Source: a bacterium
Lineage (GTDB): Bacteria > Actinomycetota > UBA4738 > HRBIN12
DNA length: 39,421 nt
Direction of reading: 5' to 3'
Assembly (NCBI GenBank): GCA_023251895.1
Contig: JAHEXX010000007.1
Location: 1 to 39,421, forward strand
Made by a program: the position numbers and the translations under genes. The notes beneath the pieces were generated by a model, which did no database searches, was not told the DNA's origin, and worked only from the letters and a program-made list of their open reading frames with translations. Below are positions 1 to 8,053 of this stretch, piece after piece; the first letter of the stretch is position 1, and every line of letters starts with the position of its first letter.

Positions 1-363
1 GACCTGGGCATTACGATGCACGACGGCGGCACGATGGTGGTGATCGAAGGCCCGCGCTTCTCCACCCGGGCCGAGTCGGCATGGTTCAACCGGATGGGCT
101 GGCACACGCTGAACATGACCGGGTACCCGGAGGCCCTGCTCGCCCGCGAGCTGGAGCTCTGCTACGCGAACATCTCGCTCATCACCGACTACGACGTCGG
201 CGTGGAGGACGCTCCGCCCGTGACGCACGACGAGGTCATCGAGGTCTTCTCCGCGAACAACGATCGGCTCCGGGAGCTCCTGTTCGCGCTGATCCCGGCA
301 CTGCCCGAGGAGCGCGACTGCCCCTGCGCCACGGCACTCACCGGAGCCCGTTTCGAGGTCTGA
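1..363 (+). CDS. Methylthioadenosine/purine nucleoside phosphorylase, C-terminal part
   Basis: The gene is cut by the window edge and is open in frame from base 1; about 120 C-terminal residues are present of a family that usually has 260-290. The family cleaves 5'-methylthioadenosine, methylthioinosine or related purine nucleosides with phosphate in the cytoplasm, for methionine and purine salvage. The visible motifs are EGPRFSTRAES (substrate and phosphate pocket), NMTGYPEALLARE and the ITDYD segment near the purine-binding aspartate. MTAP and methylthioinosine phosphorylase cannot be told apart from this fragment. The next gene starts 26 bases downstream. Confidence 0.85.
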   Translation, partial: DLGITMHDGGTMVVIEGPRFSTRAESAWFNRMGWHTLNMTGYPEALLARELELCYANISLITDYDVGVEDAPPVTHDEVIEVFSANNDRLRELLFALIPALPEERDCPCATALTGARFEV

Positions 364-376
364 CCCGCCGGGCCTC

Positions 377-382
377 TATCAT
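377..382 (+). promoter_or_regulatory. Probable -10 element of a leaderless promoter
   Basis: TATCAT ends 7 bases before the ATG at 390. A start site at the usual distance would fall on or next to the initiation codon, and no Shine-Dalgarno is present. No clear -35 is seen. Confidence 0.4.
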
Positions 383-389
383 CGGCTGC

Positions 390-566
390 ATGGGTGAACG
401 CAGGCTCGTCACGATCGAACTGCGCTTCCAGACGTCTGATGACCCCCCCCAGCTCGCCGAACGCATCCGCGAGGCGGTTCGGATGATCGTGGGCCGCGAC
501 GCCCTGGAGGATTTCCGGGTCCGGACCATCCCCGTTGGCGGCCCGAAGAAACCGCACGCGGTGTGA
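390..566 (+). CDS. Hypothetical 58-aa protein
   Basis: This is a short frame beginning MGERRLVTIELRF and ending in a basic tail (GGPKKPHAV). It has no signal peptide or membrane segment. The first half could form a beta strand followed by an amphipathic helix (LAERIREAVRMIV). There is no Shine-Dalgarno, but TATCAT lies 7 bases before the ATG, which suits a leaderless transcript. I do not recognise a family. The ATG was chosen over the upstream in-frame ATG at 81 because that one lies inside the preceding phosphorylase gene. Confidence 0.55.
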   Translation: MGERRLVTIELRFQTSDDPPQLAERIREAVRMIVGRDALEDFRVRTIPVGGPKKPHAV

Positions 567-652
567 GCGGGCTCACTGCGCGGGCGGCGCCAGCCGCATA
601 GGGTCGGCCGCGTCCGCTCGCCCTCGTCCGTCCAAGATCAGCAAGGAGCCAC

Positions 653-1318
653 GTGCGACGCCGGTGGTCTATCGCCTCGAAGGCCTTCCTGGTCCTCGCG
701 GTTGTGTGCGCCGCGTCGGCGTTCCTCATCGTCCGGGCCTACGCGGCCCGGCTGGAGGCGCTCCGGCCGGTGGTCGGTCCGCCCGCGACGGTCCTGGTGG
801 CCGGTCAAGACCTCGTCCGTGGGACCCGGTTGACGGCGTCGATGCTGCGCGAGGAACAGGTACCGGCCCGGTTCGCGCCGCCGGGCGCGCTCTCGAAGAC
901 CGAGCAGGCCGAGGGCGCGACGCTCACCTCCGATCTCGCGGAAGGCGAACCGCTGACCCGGACCCGGATCGCCGTGGCCAGCACCGGCCCGGTGGCCTCG
1001 CTCGTTCCGCCGGGGCTCCGGGCGTTCACCGTTCAGGCCGGCCTGCCGCCCGGATCCATCCGGCCGGGCGACTTGGTCGACGTGCTGGCCACCTTCGGCG
1101 GGAACCAACCTCATACCGAGACGGTGGCGTCGGGCCTCCAAGTCCTGTTGGTGCTTGACGCTCAGCAGCAACCCACGACGCAGGCGGCGACGGGTGCCGG
1201 TTCCGGCCCACCCCTCGTGCTGCTGGTGAGCCCCGACGAGGCCGAGCGCCTCGCGTTCGCGAAGGCGTTCGCCGACCTCTCCATCTCGATCGAAGGCCCC
1301 TCGGGCGGCAGCTCCTAG
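653..1318 (+). CDS. cpaB: CpaB/RcpC-like SAF-domain Flp pilus assembly protein
   Basis: The 221-aa protein has an N-terminal membrane anchor (AFLVLAVVCAASAFLIV, about residues 11-27), a SAF domain (VLVAGQDLVRGTRLTASML, about 46-64) and a second conserved block (LPPGSIRPGDLVDVLATF) typical of CpaB/RcpC. Such proteins sit in the envelope and help assemble Flp/Tad pili; the SAF domain is thought to bind glycan. The GTG start at 653 follows AAGGAG by a good distance. No other tad genes (tadA, tadB, cpaE, flp) are in the window, so its partners are elsewhere or it acts alone. Confidence 0.8.
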   Translation: MRRRWSIASKAFLVLAVVCAASAFLIVRAYAARLEALRPVVGPPATVLVAGQDLVRGTRLTASMLREEQVPARFAPPGALSKTEQAEGATLTSDLAEGEPLTRTRIAVASTGPVASLVPPGLRAFTVQAGLPPGSIRPGDLVDVLATFGGNQPHTETVASGLQVLLVLDAQQQPTTQAATGAGSGPPLVLLVSPDEAERLAFAKAFADLSISIEGPSGGSS

Positions 1319-1402
1319 CTCCGGGAACACGACGCCGCTGCCGGTACCATGGGCGGCGTTCGTGCGCCGGCAGGGCCGGCATTCGTTGAGGAGAGCCGCC
1401 CA

Positions 1403-2242
1403 TTGACCGTCCTGCAAGCGATCGTGCTCGGGATCACCCAGGGCCTGACCGAGTTCGCCCCGGTCTCGAGCTCCGGGCACCTCATCCTGGTTCCCTGGCT
1501 GTTCGGGTGGTCGATCCTGAACGATCCCAACCTGAACAAGACCTTCGACGTGGCGCTGCACATGGGGACGTTCTTCGGGGCCGTGGCCTACTTCTGGCGG
1601 GATATCGCGAAGTACCTGGCGGCGTGGGGCCGTTCGATCGCCCGACGGAAGGTGGAGACCGTGGACGAGCGCCTGGCCTGGTTCCTGGTGATCGGCACCG
1701 CTCCCGCGGCCGTGGTCGCCGCGTTGTTCGAGAGCCAGATCGAGGAGAAGCTCGGCCAGCCCTGGCTGATCGCCACGATGCTCGCGGTGTTCGGCGTCGC
1801 GCTGTACCTCGTGGACAGGGTCGCATCTGCGGCGAAGGGCATGGAGGGCCTCCGGCTCCGCGATTCGCTGATCATCGGATCCGCACAGGCCGTGGCGCTG
1901 CAGCCGGGGGTCTCGCGTGCCGGCGTGACCATGACGGCCGGCCGGTGGCTGGGGATGAACCACGAGTCGGCTGCCAGGTTCTCGTTCCTCCTGGCGATCC
2001 CGATCATCTTCGGGGCCGGCGTCTTCAAGGTCCCCGACGTGCTGCGGGACGGGCTCCACACCTACGCCGCTCCCTTCTTCTGGGGATTCGTGTCTTCGGC
2101 GGCGAGCGGATTCCTGGTGATCTGGGGGCTGCTCGGCTACCTGCGCCGCAGGGATTTCACGGTCTTCGTGATCTACCGACTCGCGATCGCCGCCCTCCTG
2201 TTCGTGTTGATCGCCACCGGCGTGCGGCCGCCGACGGTCTGA
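1403..2242 (+). CDS. uppP: Undecaprenyl-diphosphatase
   Basis: This 279-aa integral membrane enzyme of the BacA/UppP family dephosphorylates undecaprenyl diphosphate to recycle the lipid carrier of peptidoglycan and cell-surface glycan synthesis; it also gives bacitracin resistance. The N-terminus VLQAIVLGITQGLTEFAPVSS with SSSGHL is the first signature, including the (E/Q)xxxE-type catalytic glutamate. QPGVSRAGVTMTAGR is the second signature with the catalytic arginine. TTG at 1403 is preferred over the ATG at 1349 because GAGGAG at 1388-1393 is well placed and the protein then begins as the family usually does. It converges with the molybdoenzyme gene 4 bp away. Confidence 0.93.
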   Translation: MTVLQAIVLGITQGLTEFAPVSSSGHLILVPWLFGWSILNDPNLNKTFDVALHMGTFFGAVAYFWRDIAKYLAAWGRSIARRKVETVDERLAWFLVIGTAPAAVVAALFESQIEEKLGQPWLIATMLAVFGVALYLVDRVASAAKGMEGLRLRDSLIIGSAQAVALQPGVSRAGVTMTAGRWLGMNHESAARFSFLLAIPIIFGAGVFKVPDVLRDGLHTYAAPFFWGFVSSAASGFLVIWGLLGYLRRRDFTVFVIYRLAIAALLFVLIATGVRPPTV

Positions 2243-2246
2243 GCCC

Positions 2247-3806
2247 TCACGCCACCGCCGTCACGTCGACCCGGTCGTACCCCGTCGCTCCCGACGGGTA
2301 GACGTCCACCTCGTGCGCCGTCTGTACCGCCCCGTTCCCATCGGTGGCCCGGACCACCACCGCCTGCTCGTTGGCGGCGGGCGGTATCCACCGGTACATC
2401 CACAGGCGCCAAGTGTAGGGTCCGAGTGGGCTCTTCAGGTCGGCGATGTTCCACGTGACCCCTCCGTCGGTCGACACCTCGACGTTGGAGATCCCCCGGT
2501 CCCCTGCGATGGCCACCCCGGCAACCGTGACCACCTGCCGCACCGTCACGCTCCCGGTCGGGACGTCGATACGCGACTCCGTTCTCACGACGGCCGGCTT
2601 CGACCACCCGCGTTGCTCCCAGAACCCCCGATACGGCCGGTCCACGACCTCGATCCCGTCGAGCCACTTCGGGTTCTTCATCCCATAGGTCCCGACCGAC
2701 AGGAGCCGTGCGGGGAACCCGTGGGCCCGCGGCAAGACGTACCCGTTCATCCCGATCGCGATCAGCGTCGAGTCGTCCATGGCCTGCTCGAGGGGCAGGC
2801 TGTCCGAGTACCCGCCAGACGCGTGGAACGCGACCTCGACGGCTCCCGGCTTGACCCCCGCCATCTCCAGGATCCGCGTTAGCGGCACACCGGTCCATCT
2901 CGCCGTCGACATCAGGTGCCCGCCCACCCGGTTCGAGATGCATTCCAGGGTCTGGTACCGCTCGACCGCCGGGAGCGCCCGCAGCTCCCGATAGGTAAGG
3001 GAGAGGGACCGCTCCACAAGGCCGCGTACGTTCAGTCGCCACGACGCCGGGTCGATGTCAGGATCGATCAGTTCCTCGTCCACCACGTAGTGCCGGGCGT
3101 TCGAGGTGATCTCCGGCGTGAGGCCGGGGATGCGGTCGAACGCGGCGTCGCCCGGGATCACGATCCGGGGCTCGGCACGGTGGATGAGGTTCGGCACGAC
3201 GAGCCGCCGATCCCCTGGGTCGGGCCGTCGGTAGACGAGCCTCGACAGGTTGGCCACGCCCAGGACGATGCCGGCGCCGCCGATGAGCCCGGACCGCAGC
3301 AGCCACCGTCTGCTCGGGTCCTCGACCTCGGTGGCCCGGGTCGAGGCCAGCCACCCGGCGACACCTCCCGCCGCCACGTATGCCGGCAAGGTCCAAAGGG
3401 CGAACCCCGGCCGCTGCAGGTTCTGCGGGTACTGCACGTACAGCAGAACCGACGCCGCCCACAGCGGCAGCAAGCTCATCGGCCACAGCCACCGACCCCG
3501 CCCGCCCCGGCCCCGCGAGATCGCGGTCACGACGACACCGGCCACGGCCCCCGAAACGGCGACCCCCACCGCGGTCCCGAGCAGCGCCAGCCGCTCGGCC
3601 CAATAACCCAGGCGCGCGATGAAGAAGGAGTTGACCTGGCCCGACGTGATTCGGACCAGCCGTTGCGCGATGGCCACCGGCACGAACGGCAGCCCTCGTA
3701 CGAAGGTCGACTCCAGCGAGAGGATCAGCGTGAGCACAGCCGTGCCGGCCAGGCCCGCCACGGCGGGCCGACGCCACGCGGTTCGGCGCTGATCTCGTTC
3801 GCTCAT
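2247..3806 (-). CDS. Membrane-anchored sulfite-oxidase-like molybdopterin oxidoreductase
   Basis: The 519-aa protein has about five predicted membrane segments in its first 200 residues, then a SUOX-type molybdopterin domain ([19 protein letters not shown] onward) and a C-terminal Mo-co dimerisation (Ig-like) domain with [11 protein letters not shown] and WRLWMYRW. The molybdenum-ligating cysteine is in [11 protein letters not shown]. Relatives lie outside the cytoplasmic membrane and are annotated as sulfite oxidase or YedY-like reductases; the true substrate is unknown. The ATG at 3806 follows GGAAGGG. An upstream in-frame ATG at 4157 is rejected because it would run through the neighbouring zinc-ribbon gene. 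Confidence 0.87.
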   Translation of the reverse strand: MSERDQRRTAWRRPAVAGLAGTAVLTLILSLESTFVRGLPFVPVAIAQRLVRITSGQVNSFFIARLGYWAERLALLGTAVGVAVSGAVAGVVVTAISRGRGGRGRWLWPMSLLPLWAASVLLYVQYPQNLQRPGFALWTLPAYVAAGGVAGWLASTRATEVEDPSRRWLLRSGLIGGAGIVLGVANLSRLVYRRPDPGDRRLVVPNLIHRAEPRIVIPGDAAFDRIPGLTPEITSNARHYVVDEELIDPDIDPASWRLNVRGLVERSLSLTYRELRALPAVERYQTLECISNRVGGHLMSTARWTGVPLTRILEMAGVKPGAVEVAFHASGGYSDSLPLEQAMDDSTLIAIGMNGYVLPRAHGFPARLLSVGTYGMKNPKWLDGIEVVDRPYRGFWEQRGWSKPAVVRTESRIDVPTGSVTVRQVVTVAGVAIAGDRGISNVEVSTDGGVTWNIADLKSPLGPYTWRLWMYRWIPPAANEQAVVVRATDGNGAVQTAHEVDVYPSGATGYDRVDVTAVA

Positions 3807-3966
3807 CCAACCCTTCCGCTCCGCCGGGATGGCCGGTCTGCGACGCAGGAACCGAGCGTACGGCGTGTTCCACCTTCGTGCTGCGAGCGGGATCCTTGCG
3901 GACCACGAAGCTTGTGCGCGACCTGGTCGGTTCATAGACTCGATCGGAAGGACGGGAGGGAATGCC

Positions 3967-4650
3967 ATGAAGAAGTGCCCGTACTGCGCCGAGGAGATCC
4001 AGGACGAGGCCGTCGTATGCCGGTTCTGTGGGCGCGACCTTACCCAGGCGCCGGCAGCGGGCGCCGCCACCCCCGCCGAAGGCACGTCGACGATCGGCGA
4101 GCCCACGCCGACGGCAGGTGCCCCGGCCGCCGACGACGGCCGACCCCTGCAGCTCACGCATTCGGGCGCGCGCTTCGCACTCGGCTACGGCACCGACTAC
4201 TACGGGATCTGGGACACCCAGAATCCCGGCTCGCCCGTCCAGCGTTACCCCAAGACCACCGAGGGGTGGAACGAGGCGTGGCGCGTGTTCTCCGCGTGGG
4301 AGCCCTCGGGTTCCGCCCTGGGAACAGCCGGCTCCGGTGGGACCACGGGGACCGTCGCCGCGCAGAGCACGAACGGCCAGGCCGTGGCGGCCCTCGTGCT
4401 CGGCATCGTGAGCCTGGTCCTGTTCTGGATCCCGTTCGTGGGGCTGGTTTGCGGGATCCTCGGAGTCGTCTTCGGGTGGCTGGGGATGCAGCGAGCGGAT
4501 CGGGGCACGACCGGGAAAGGGATGGCCGTGGCCGGGCTCGTGACGGGGATCATCGGAACGCTGATCGGCCTGTGGTGGGTCCTCGCGATCGCCGCGTTCG
4601 GCCGCCATGTCCAGAGCATGCGCCCCGACCAGATCTCCTTCGGACCGTAG
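3967..4650 (+). CDS. Zinc-ribbon membrane protein (DUF4190-type)
   Basis: The 227-aa protein starts with a zinc ribbon, CPYCAEEI then CRFCGRDL (cysteines about 4, 7, 18 and 21). A low-complexity Ala/Pro/Thr linker follows, then a soluble block with tryptophans (YGIWD, GWNEAW), and a C-terminal two-helix membrane domain ([19 protein letters not shown] and [20 protein letters not shown]) typical of DUF4190. It is probably inserted in the membrane with a cytoplasmic ribbon; its function is unknown. The ATG at 3967 follows GGAGGG. The gene is divergent from the molybdoenzyme and converges with the GNAT gene. Confidence 0.8.
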   Translation: MKKCPYCAEEIQDEAVVCRFCGRDLTQAPAAGAATPAEGTSTIGEPTPTAGAPAADDGRPLQLTHSGARFALGYGTDYYGIWDTQNPGSPVQRYPKTTEGWNEAWRVFSAWEPSGSALGTAGSGGTTGTVAAQSTNGQAVAALVLGIVSLVLFWIPFVGLVCGILGVVFGWLGMQRADRGTTGKGMAVAGLVTGIIGTLIGLWWVLAIAAFGRHVQSMRPDQISFGP

Positions 4651-4659
4651 GATCGGGCT

Positions 4660-5181
4660 TCAGGGTCCGGGCTCGGCCGGCGGGTCGGGGATAGTGCCCA
4701 TGTAGACGGCCAGCCACGGGTTGAACCCCAGCCGCTCGTAGTACCGGATGGCCTCGTGGTTCGAGGCCATGACGCCGATGACCAGCTCGCGCACGTCGAG
4801 AGCCCGCAGTTCCGCGTATACGGCTTCCATCAGGCGCCCACCCACCCCTTTCCCCCGGCGCCCCGCCTCCACCGAAAGCGACTGGAGCTCCGCCAGCCGA
4901 TCGCGGGTCACATGGGTGTCGTCCGCCGGCCCATGGACCGTCACCAGCGCGTAGCCGACCGGGCGGTCGTTCTCCTCCGCGATCAACGCGAACGCATCCG
5001 GCTCGGCCAGCCATCGGACGTACCTGGCGCGCCGCCGGGGCCACGAATCGTCGGGACGCCGCATGGGGATGCCGGGGATCTCTTCCTCGCCGGCCAGGTG
5101 GTGCTCTTGGAGCGCTTTCCAAAGCGGCTCGAGGTCGTCGATCCGCTCCTGCCCGGCCCTGACGATCCGCACCTCGCCCAT
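4660..5181 (-). CDS. GNAT family N-acetyltransferase
   Basis: A 173-aa single-domain GNAT protein. The acetyl-CoA pyrophosphate loop is seen as RRGKGVGGRLM, followed by the helix VYAELRALDV and the C-terminal strand-helix NHEAIRYYERLGFNPW. It transfers an acetyl group from acetyl-CoA to an amine; the substrate cannot be told. It starts one base after the TldE stop codon (TGAGATG), so it is very likely the third gene of the tldD-tldE operon and translationally coupled to it. It could modify a peptide processed by TldD/E, but that is inference only. Confidence 0.87.
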   Translation of the reverse strand: MGEVRIVRAGQERIDDLEPLWKALQEHHLAGEEEIPGIPMRRPDDSWPRRRARYVRWLAEPDAFALIAEENDRPVGYALVTVHGPADDTHVTRDRLAELQSLSVEAGRRGKGVGGRLMEAVYAELRALDVRELVIGVMASNHEAIRYYERLGFNPWLAVYMGTIPDPPAEPGP

Positions 5182-5182
5182 C

Positions 5183-6523
5183 TCAGACGCCGGCGACGGT
5201 CATCTCGCCGATCAGGATGCTCGGCACGCCGACCGACGTGAAGAAACGCAGGTCGTTCCCCACCCCCTCGACGGCTTTCAACATCTCCGGGACGGTGGAG
5301 GCGATCGTCATCTCACGGAGCGGCTCCCCCGGCGTACCGCCCGAGATCCGCAACCCGGTCGCCCCCACCGAGAACTGGCCGCTGATGGGGTTGGCGCCCG
5401 AGTGCACACCGGATACGTCCCGGACAAGCACGCCGCCCTCGGCCTTCGCGAGGAGCCCTTCGAACGAGTGCTCGCCCGGCGCCACGTAGAAGTTGGTGGT
5501 CCCCACGCCCGGCACCGTTGTGTAGCCGCCACGCCGGGCGTTCCCCGTCGAGGTCGCCGTCCCGTCCCTGCGCGCCGTATAGGTGTTGTGCAGGAACCCC
5601 TGCAGCACACCGTCCTTGAACAGCTCGGTTCGGATCGTGGGGACGCCTTCGTCGTCGAACGGCGCGGCCGCAGGCCCCATGAGGAACCGACCGTCGTCGA
5701 TCAGGTTGAACACGTCAGACCCGACCTGCTCCCCCACCAGCGCGGCGAACAGCGACCGCCCCTTCTGGACGGCCTCGGCCGAGAGCGCCCCGGCCAGGAC
5801 TCCCAGGAACGACGACCCCGCGAACGGGTCCAGCACGACCGGCACCTTCGCCGTCGGCGGCTTGGTGGCCCCGAGCATGTCGACAGCCCGCGACACGGCT
5901 TCTTCGGCGACGTCCCGCCATTCCAGCTCCCCGAGCTCCCGCCCGATCCGGTACGAGAACCCGGTCTGCGTCTCTTCGCCCTGCTCCGCGAGCGTGACGG
6001 CAACCGCCCAGCAGTCGGTGCGGCCGTACTCGGCGATGAGCCCCGTAGTCGAGGCCACGGCGGTCCTCGACACCGCATCGCCGATCTGCGCTTCGTCCAC
6101 CTTCGTGACGCGGGGATCGGTGGTGGTGGCCACCCGCTCCAGGTCGAGCGCCAGCGACACTTTCTGGTCCGCCGGCATGGCGGCCTGTTCCTCGCGGAAA
6201 AGCTCCGGCATGGGCTCGGCGACCGCCACCTCTGGCAGCCTATTGAACCCGTCCTCGGTGGCGACGGCGGCATTCTCGCGAGCCCGGGCTACCGCAGTGC
6301 GGACCTCGTCCGGCGAGGGGTCGGCCGCGTAGGCGAAGCCCACGCGGCCGCCCACGATCAGCCGGACGCCCACGCCCCGCGATTCCGCCAAGGTGAGGCC
6401 TTCGACGTCGCCCTTGTGGGCCTTGACCACCGTCCGCCGCGACTCCTCCGCGTAGGCCTCCACGGCCTCATCGCCCTCTGCCGTCCCCACGGCGGCCCCG
6501 CACAGGTCGAGGAGGTCAGGCAC
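5183..6523 (-). CDS. tldE: TldE/PmbA-family metallopeptidase partner
   Basis: This is the 446-aa non-catalytic partner of TldD. TldD/TldE form a cytoplasmic heterodimeric protease that degrades unfolded or modified peptides and is needed for maturation of microcin B17 and some other peptides. Family hallmarks are the N-terminal repeat region (AVEAYAEES...GVGVRLIVGGRVGFAYAADPS), VPVVLDPFAGSSFLG and the C-terminal SGVHSGANPISGQFSVGATGLRI block. There is no HExxxH motif, as expected for TldE. The GTG start at 6523 overlaps the tldD stop by 8 bases. No precursor peptide gene was found nearby. Confidence 0.92.
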   Translation of the reverse strand: MPDLLDLCGAAVGTAEGDEAVEAYAEESRRTVVKAHKGDVEGLTLAESRGVGVRLIVGGRVGFAYAADPSPDEVRTAVARARENAAVATEDGFNRLPEVAVAEPMPELFREEQAAMPADQKVSLALDLERVATTTDPRVTKVDEAQIGDAVSRTAVASTTGLIAEYGRTDCWAVAVTLAEQGEETQTGFSYRIGRELGELEWRDVAEEAVSRAVDMLGATKPPTAKVPVVLDPFAGSSFLGVLAGALSAEAVQKGRSLFAALVGEQVGSDVFNLIDDGRFLMGPAAAPFDDEGVPTIRTELFKDGVLQGFLHNTYTARRDGTATSTGNARRGGYTTVPGVGTTNFYVAPGEHSFEGLLAKAEGGVLVRDVSGVHSGANPISGQFSVGATGLRISGGTPGEPLREMTIASTVPEMLKAVEGVGNDLRFFTSVGVPSILIGEMTVAGV

Positions 6524-7901
6524 CGGTGCCCCCCACGGTGATCCGCGTGATGCGAAGGGTCGGCGAGCCGCTCCCCACCGGGACCCCTTGCCCTTCCTTG
6601 CCGCACACGCCCTCCCAGGTGTCGAAGTCGTCGGCCACCGCGTCGACGGCCTGCATGACCTCGATGGCACGGCCGATCAGGTTCGCGCCCCGGACCGGCG
6701 TCGTGATCTCGCCGCCCTCGACGAGGTAGCCCTCGCTGATCCCGAACACGAAGTCCCCGGTGGCCGGATTGACCTCGCCGCCGCCCAGCGCCTTCACGTA
6801 CACGCCGCGTTCGGTCGAGGCCACGACCTCCCCGGCCTTCGACGTCCCGTTCAGGATGTACGAGTTGGTCATCCGGGGGATCGGTGGGTGCTGGTACGAC
6901 TGACGGCGGCCGTTCCCCGTCGACGGTGCTCCGTCCTTCGTGGCTCGTAGGCGATCGTACATCCACCCCTGGAGCACGCCGTGCCGGAACAGCTCCGTCC
7001 GCTCGGCCGGCGTTCCCTCGTCGTCGAACGAGAACGACCCCCACGCGTTCGGGATGGTCGCGTCGTCGATGCCGTTCACGAGCGGCGAAGCCACTTGCTC
7101 GCCGAACCGGCCCCGGTACACGCTGGCCTCTTTGTCCACGATGTCGGCCTCGAGGGGATGGCCGCAGGCCTCGTGGAACAGCACGCCGCCCATGCCCGGC
7201 GCCAAGACGACGGTCATCTCCCCGGCCGGCGCGGGGATGGAACCGAGCATCGTCACCGCACGGTTCGCCGAGATCTCCGCGATCTGCCGGGGCCGATGCG
7301 CGTCCAGGAACTCCGCGCCCGCCAGGCCGGCCGGCCCATGGAACCCCGTCTGGATGATGTCGTCCCGGGCCGCAACGACCTGAGCCACCAGACGGATGCG
7401 GGGCCGTTCCTCCTCCACCCACCGGCCGTCCGACGCCGCGATCAGCACCCGCTGAAGTGAATCTCCGTACACCGCAACCACTTGGCGAACCTCCGGGCTG
7501 AGGGAGCGGGCCGCGTCGTCGACCTCCCGGACCCACGCCACCTTGTCGGCGGCGGGGACGTTGCTGGTTGGACGCTTGGCCCGGTGGACTACGGACGGCT
7601 CGAGGGCCCGCAAGTCAACCACGGTTCCGGGCTCGCCCTCGCGCACCGAGGCGGCGGCCGCGGCGGCCGCTTCCAGGAGTGCCTCGCGATCCAGTCGGTT
7701 TGAGAACGCGTAACCGTACGCCGTCCCCCGACCGACGCGGACGCCGGCCCCCCGATCCATGCCCGAGGTCAGCTCCTCGATCTTGCCGTCGTCCAGGCGG
7801 ACGGAGGTGGAGGTCCGTTCCTCCACGAACACTTCGGAGAAGTCGCCGCCGCGCGCCAGCGCGGCGGCGAGGACCTCTTCGACGAGCTCGCGGTCCAGCA
7901 T
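6516..7901 (-). CDS. tldD: Metalloprotease TldD
   Basis: The 461-aa catalytic subunit of the TldD/TldE protease. The zinc-binding HEACGH motif lies in GGVLFHEACGHPLEADIV, and a C-terminal cysteine in EGVCGKEGQGVPV corresponds to the third metal ligand of the family. The N-terminal domain has FVEERTSTSVRLDDGKIEE, typical of TldD. Length and order agree with bacterial homologues. It is the first gene of the tldD-tldE-GNAT operon, starting ATG at 7901. The upstream 150 bases are shared with the start of the divergent membrane-protein gene. Confidence 0.95.
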   Translation of the reverse strand: MLDRELVEEVLAAALARGGDFSEVFVEERTSTSVRLDDGKIEELTSGMDRGAGVRVGRGTAYGYAFSNRLDREALLEAAAAAAASVREGEPGTVVDLRALEPSVVHRAKRPTSNVPAADKVAWVREVDDAARSLSPEVRQVVAVYGDSLQRVLIAASDGRWVEEERPRIRLVAQVVAARDDIIQTGFHGPAGLAGAEFLDAHRPRQIAEISANRAVTMLGSIPAPAGEMTVVLAPGMGGVLFHEACGHPLEADIVDKEASVYRGRFGEQVASPLVNGIDDATIPNAWGSFSFDDEGTPAERTELFRHGVLQGWMYDRLRATKDGAPSTGNGRRQSYQHPPIPRMTNSYILNGTSKAGEVVASTERGVYVKALGGGEVNPATGDFVFGISEGYLVEGGEITTPVRGANLIGRAIEVMQAVDAVADDFDTWEGVCGKEGQGVPVGSGSPTLRITRITVGGTGA

Positions 7902-8053
7902 GGAGCCGCGATTCTATCGGCCGGCCGAGGGGACGAGAGCAAGACGACGGCCGACGTGTCCGGTACGTTCCAGGCATCCGGCCGACCGATCGTTCCGCCA
8001 GGCGGCCTCGGGCCGACCTCGCCATCCTCGCCGCCATCGCGGCGGGGCTCCTC

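Noticed and set aside
638-2059. Long minus-strand open frame across cpaB and uppP
   Set aside because: It is arginine/proline/glycine-rich with no family motif and lies antisense to two well-supported genes. Such frames arise from high-GC codon bias.
3807-4157. N-terminal extension of the molybdoenzyme to 4157
   Set aside because: It would overlap the zinc-ribbon gene on the other strand and adds only low-complexity residues. ATG 3806 has a ribosome site.
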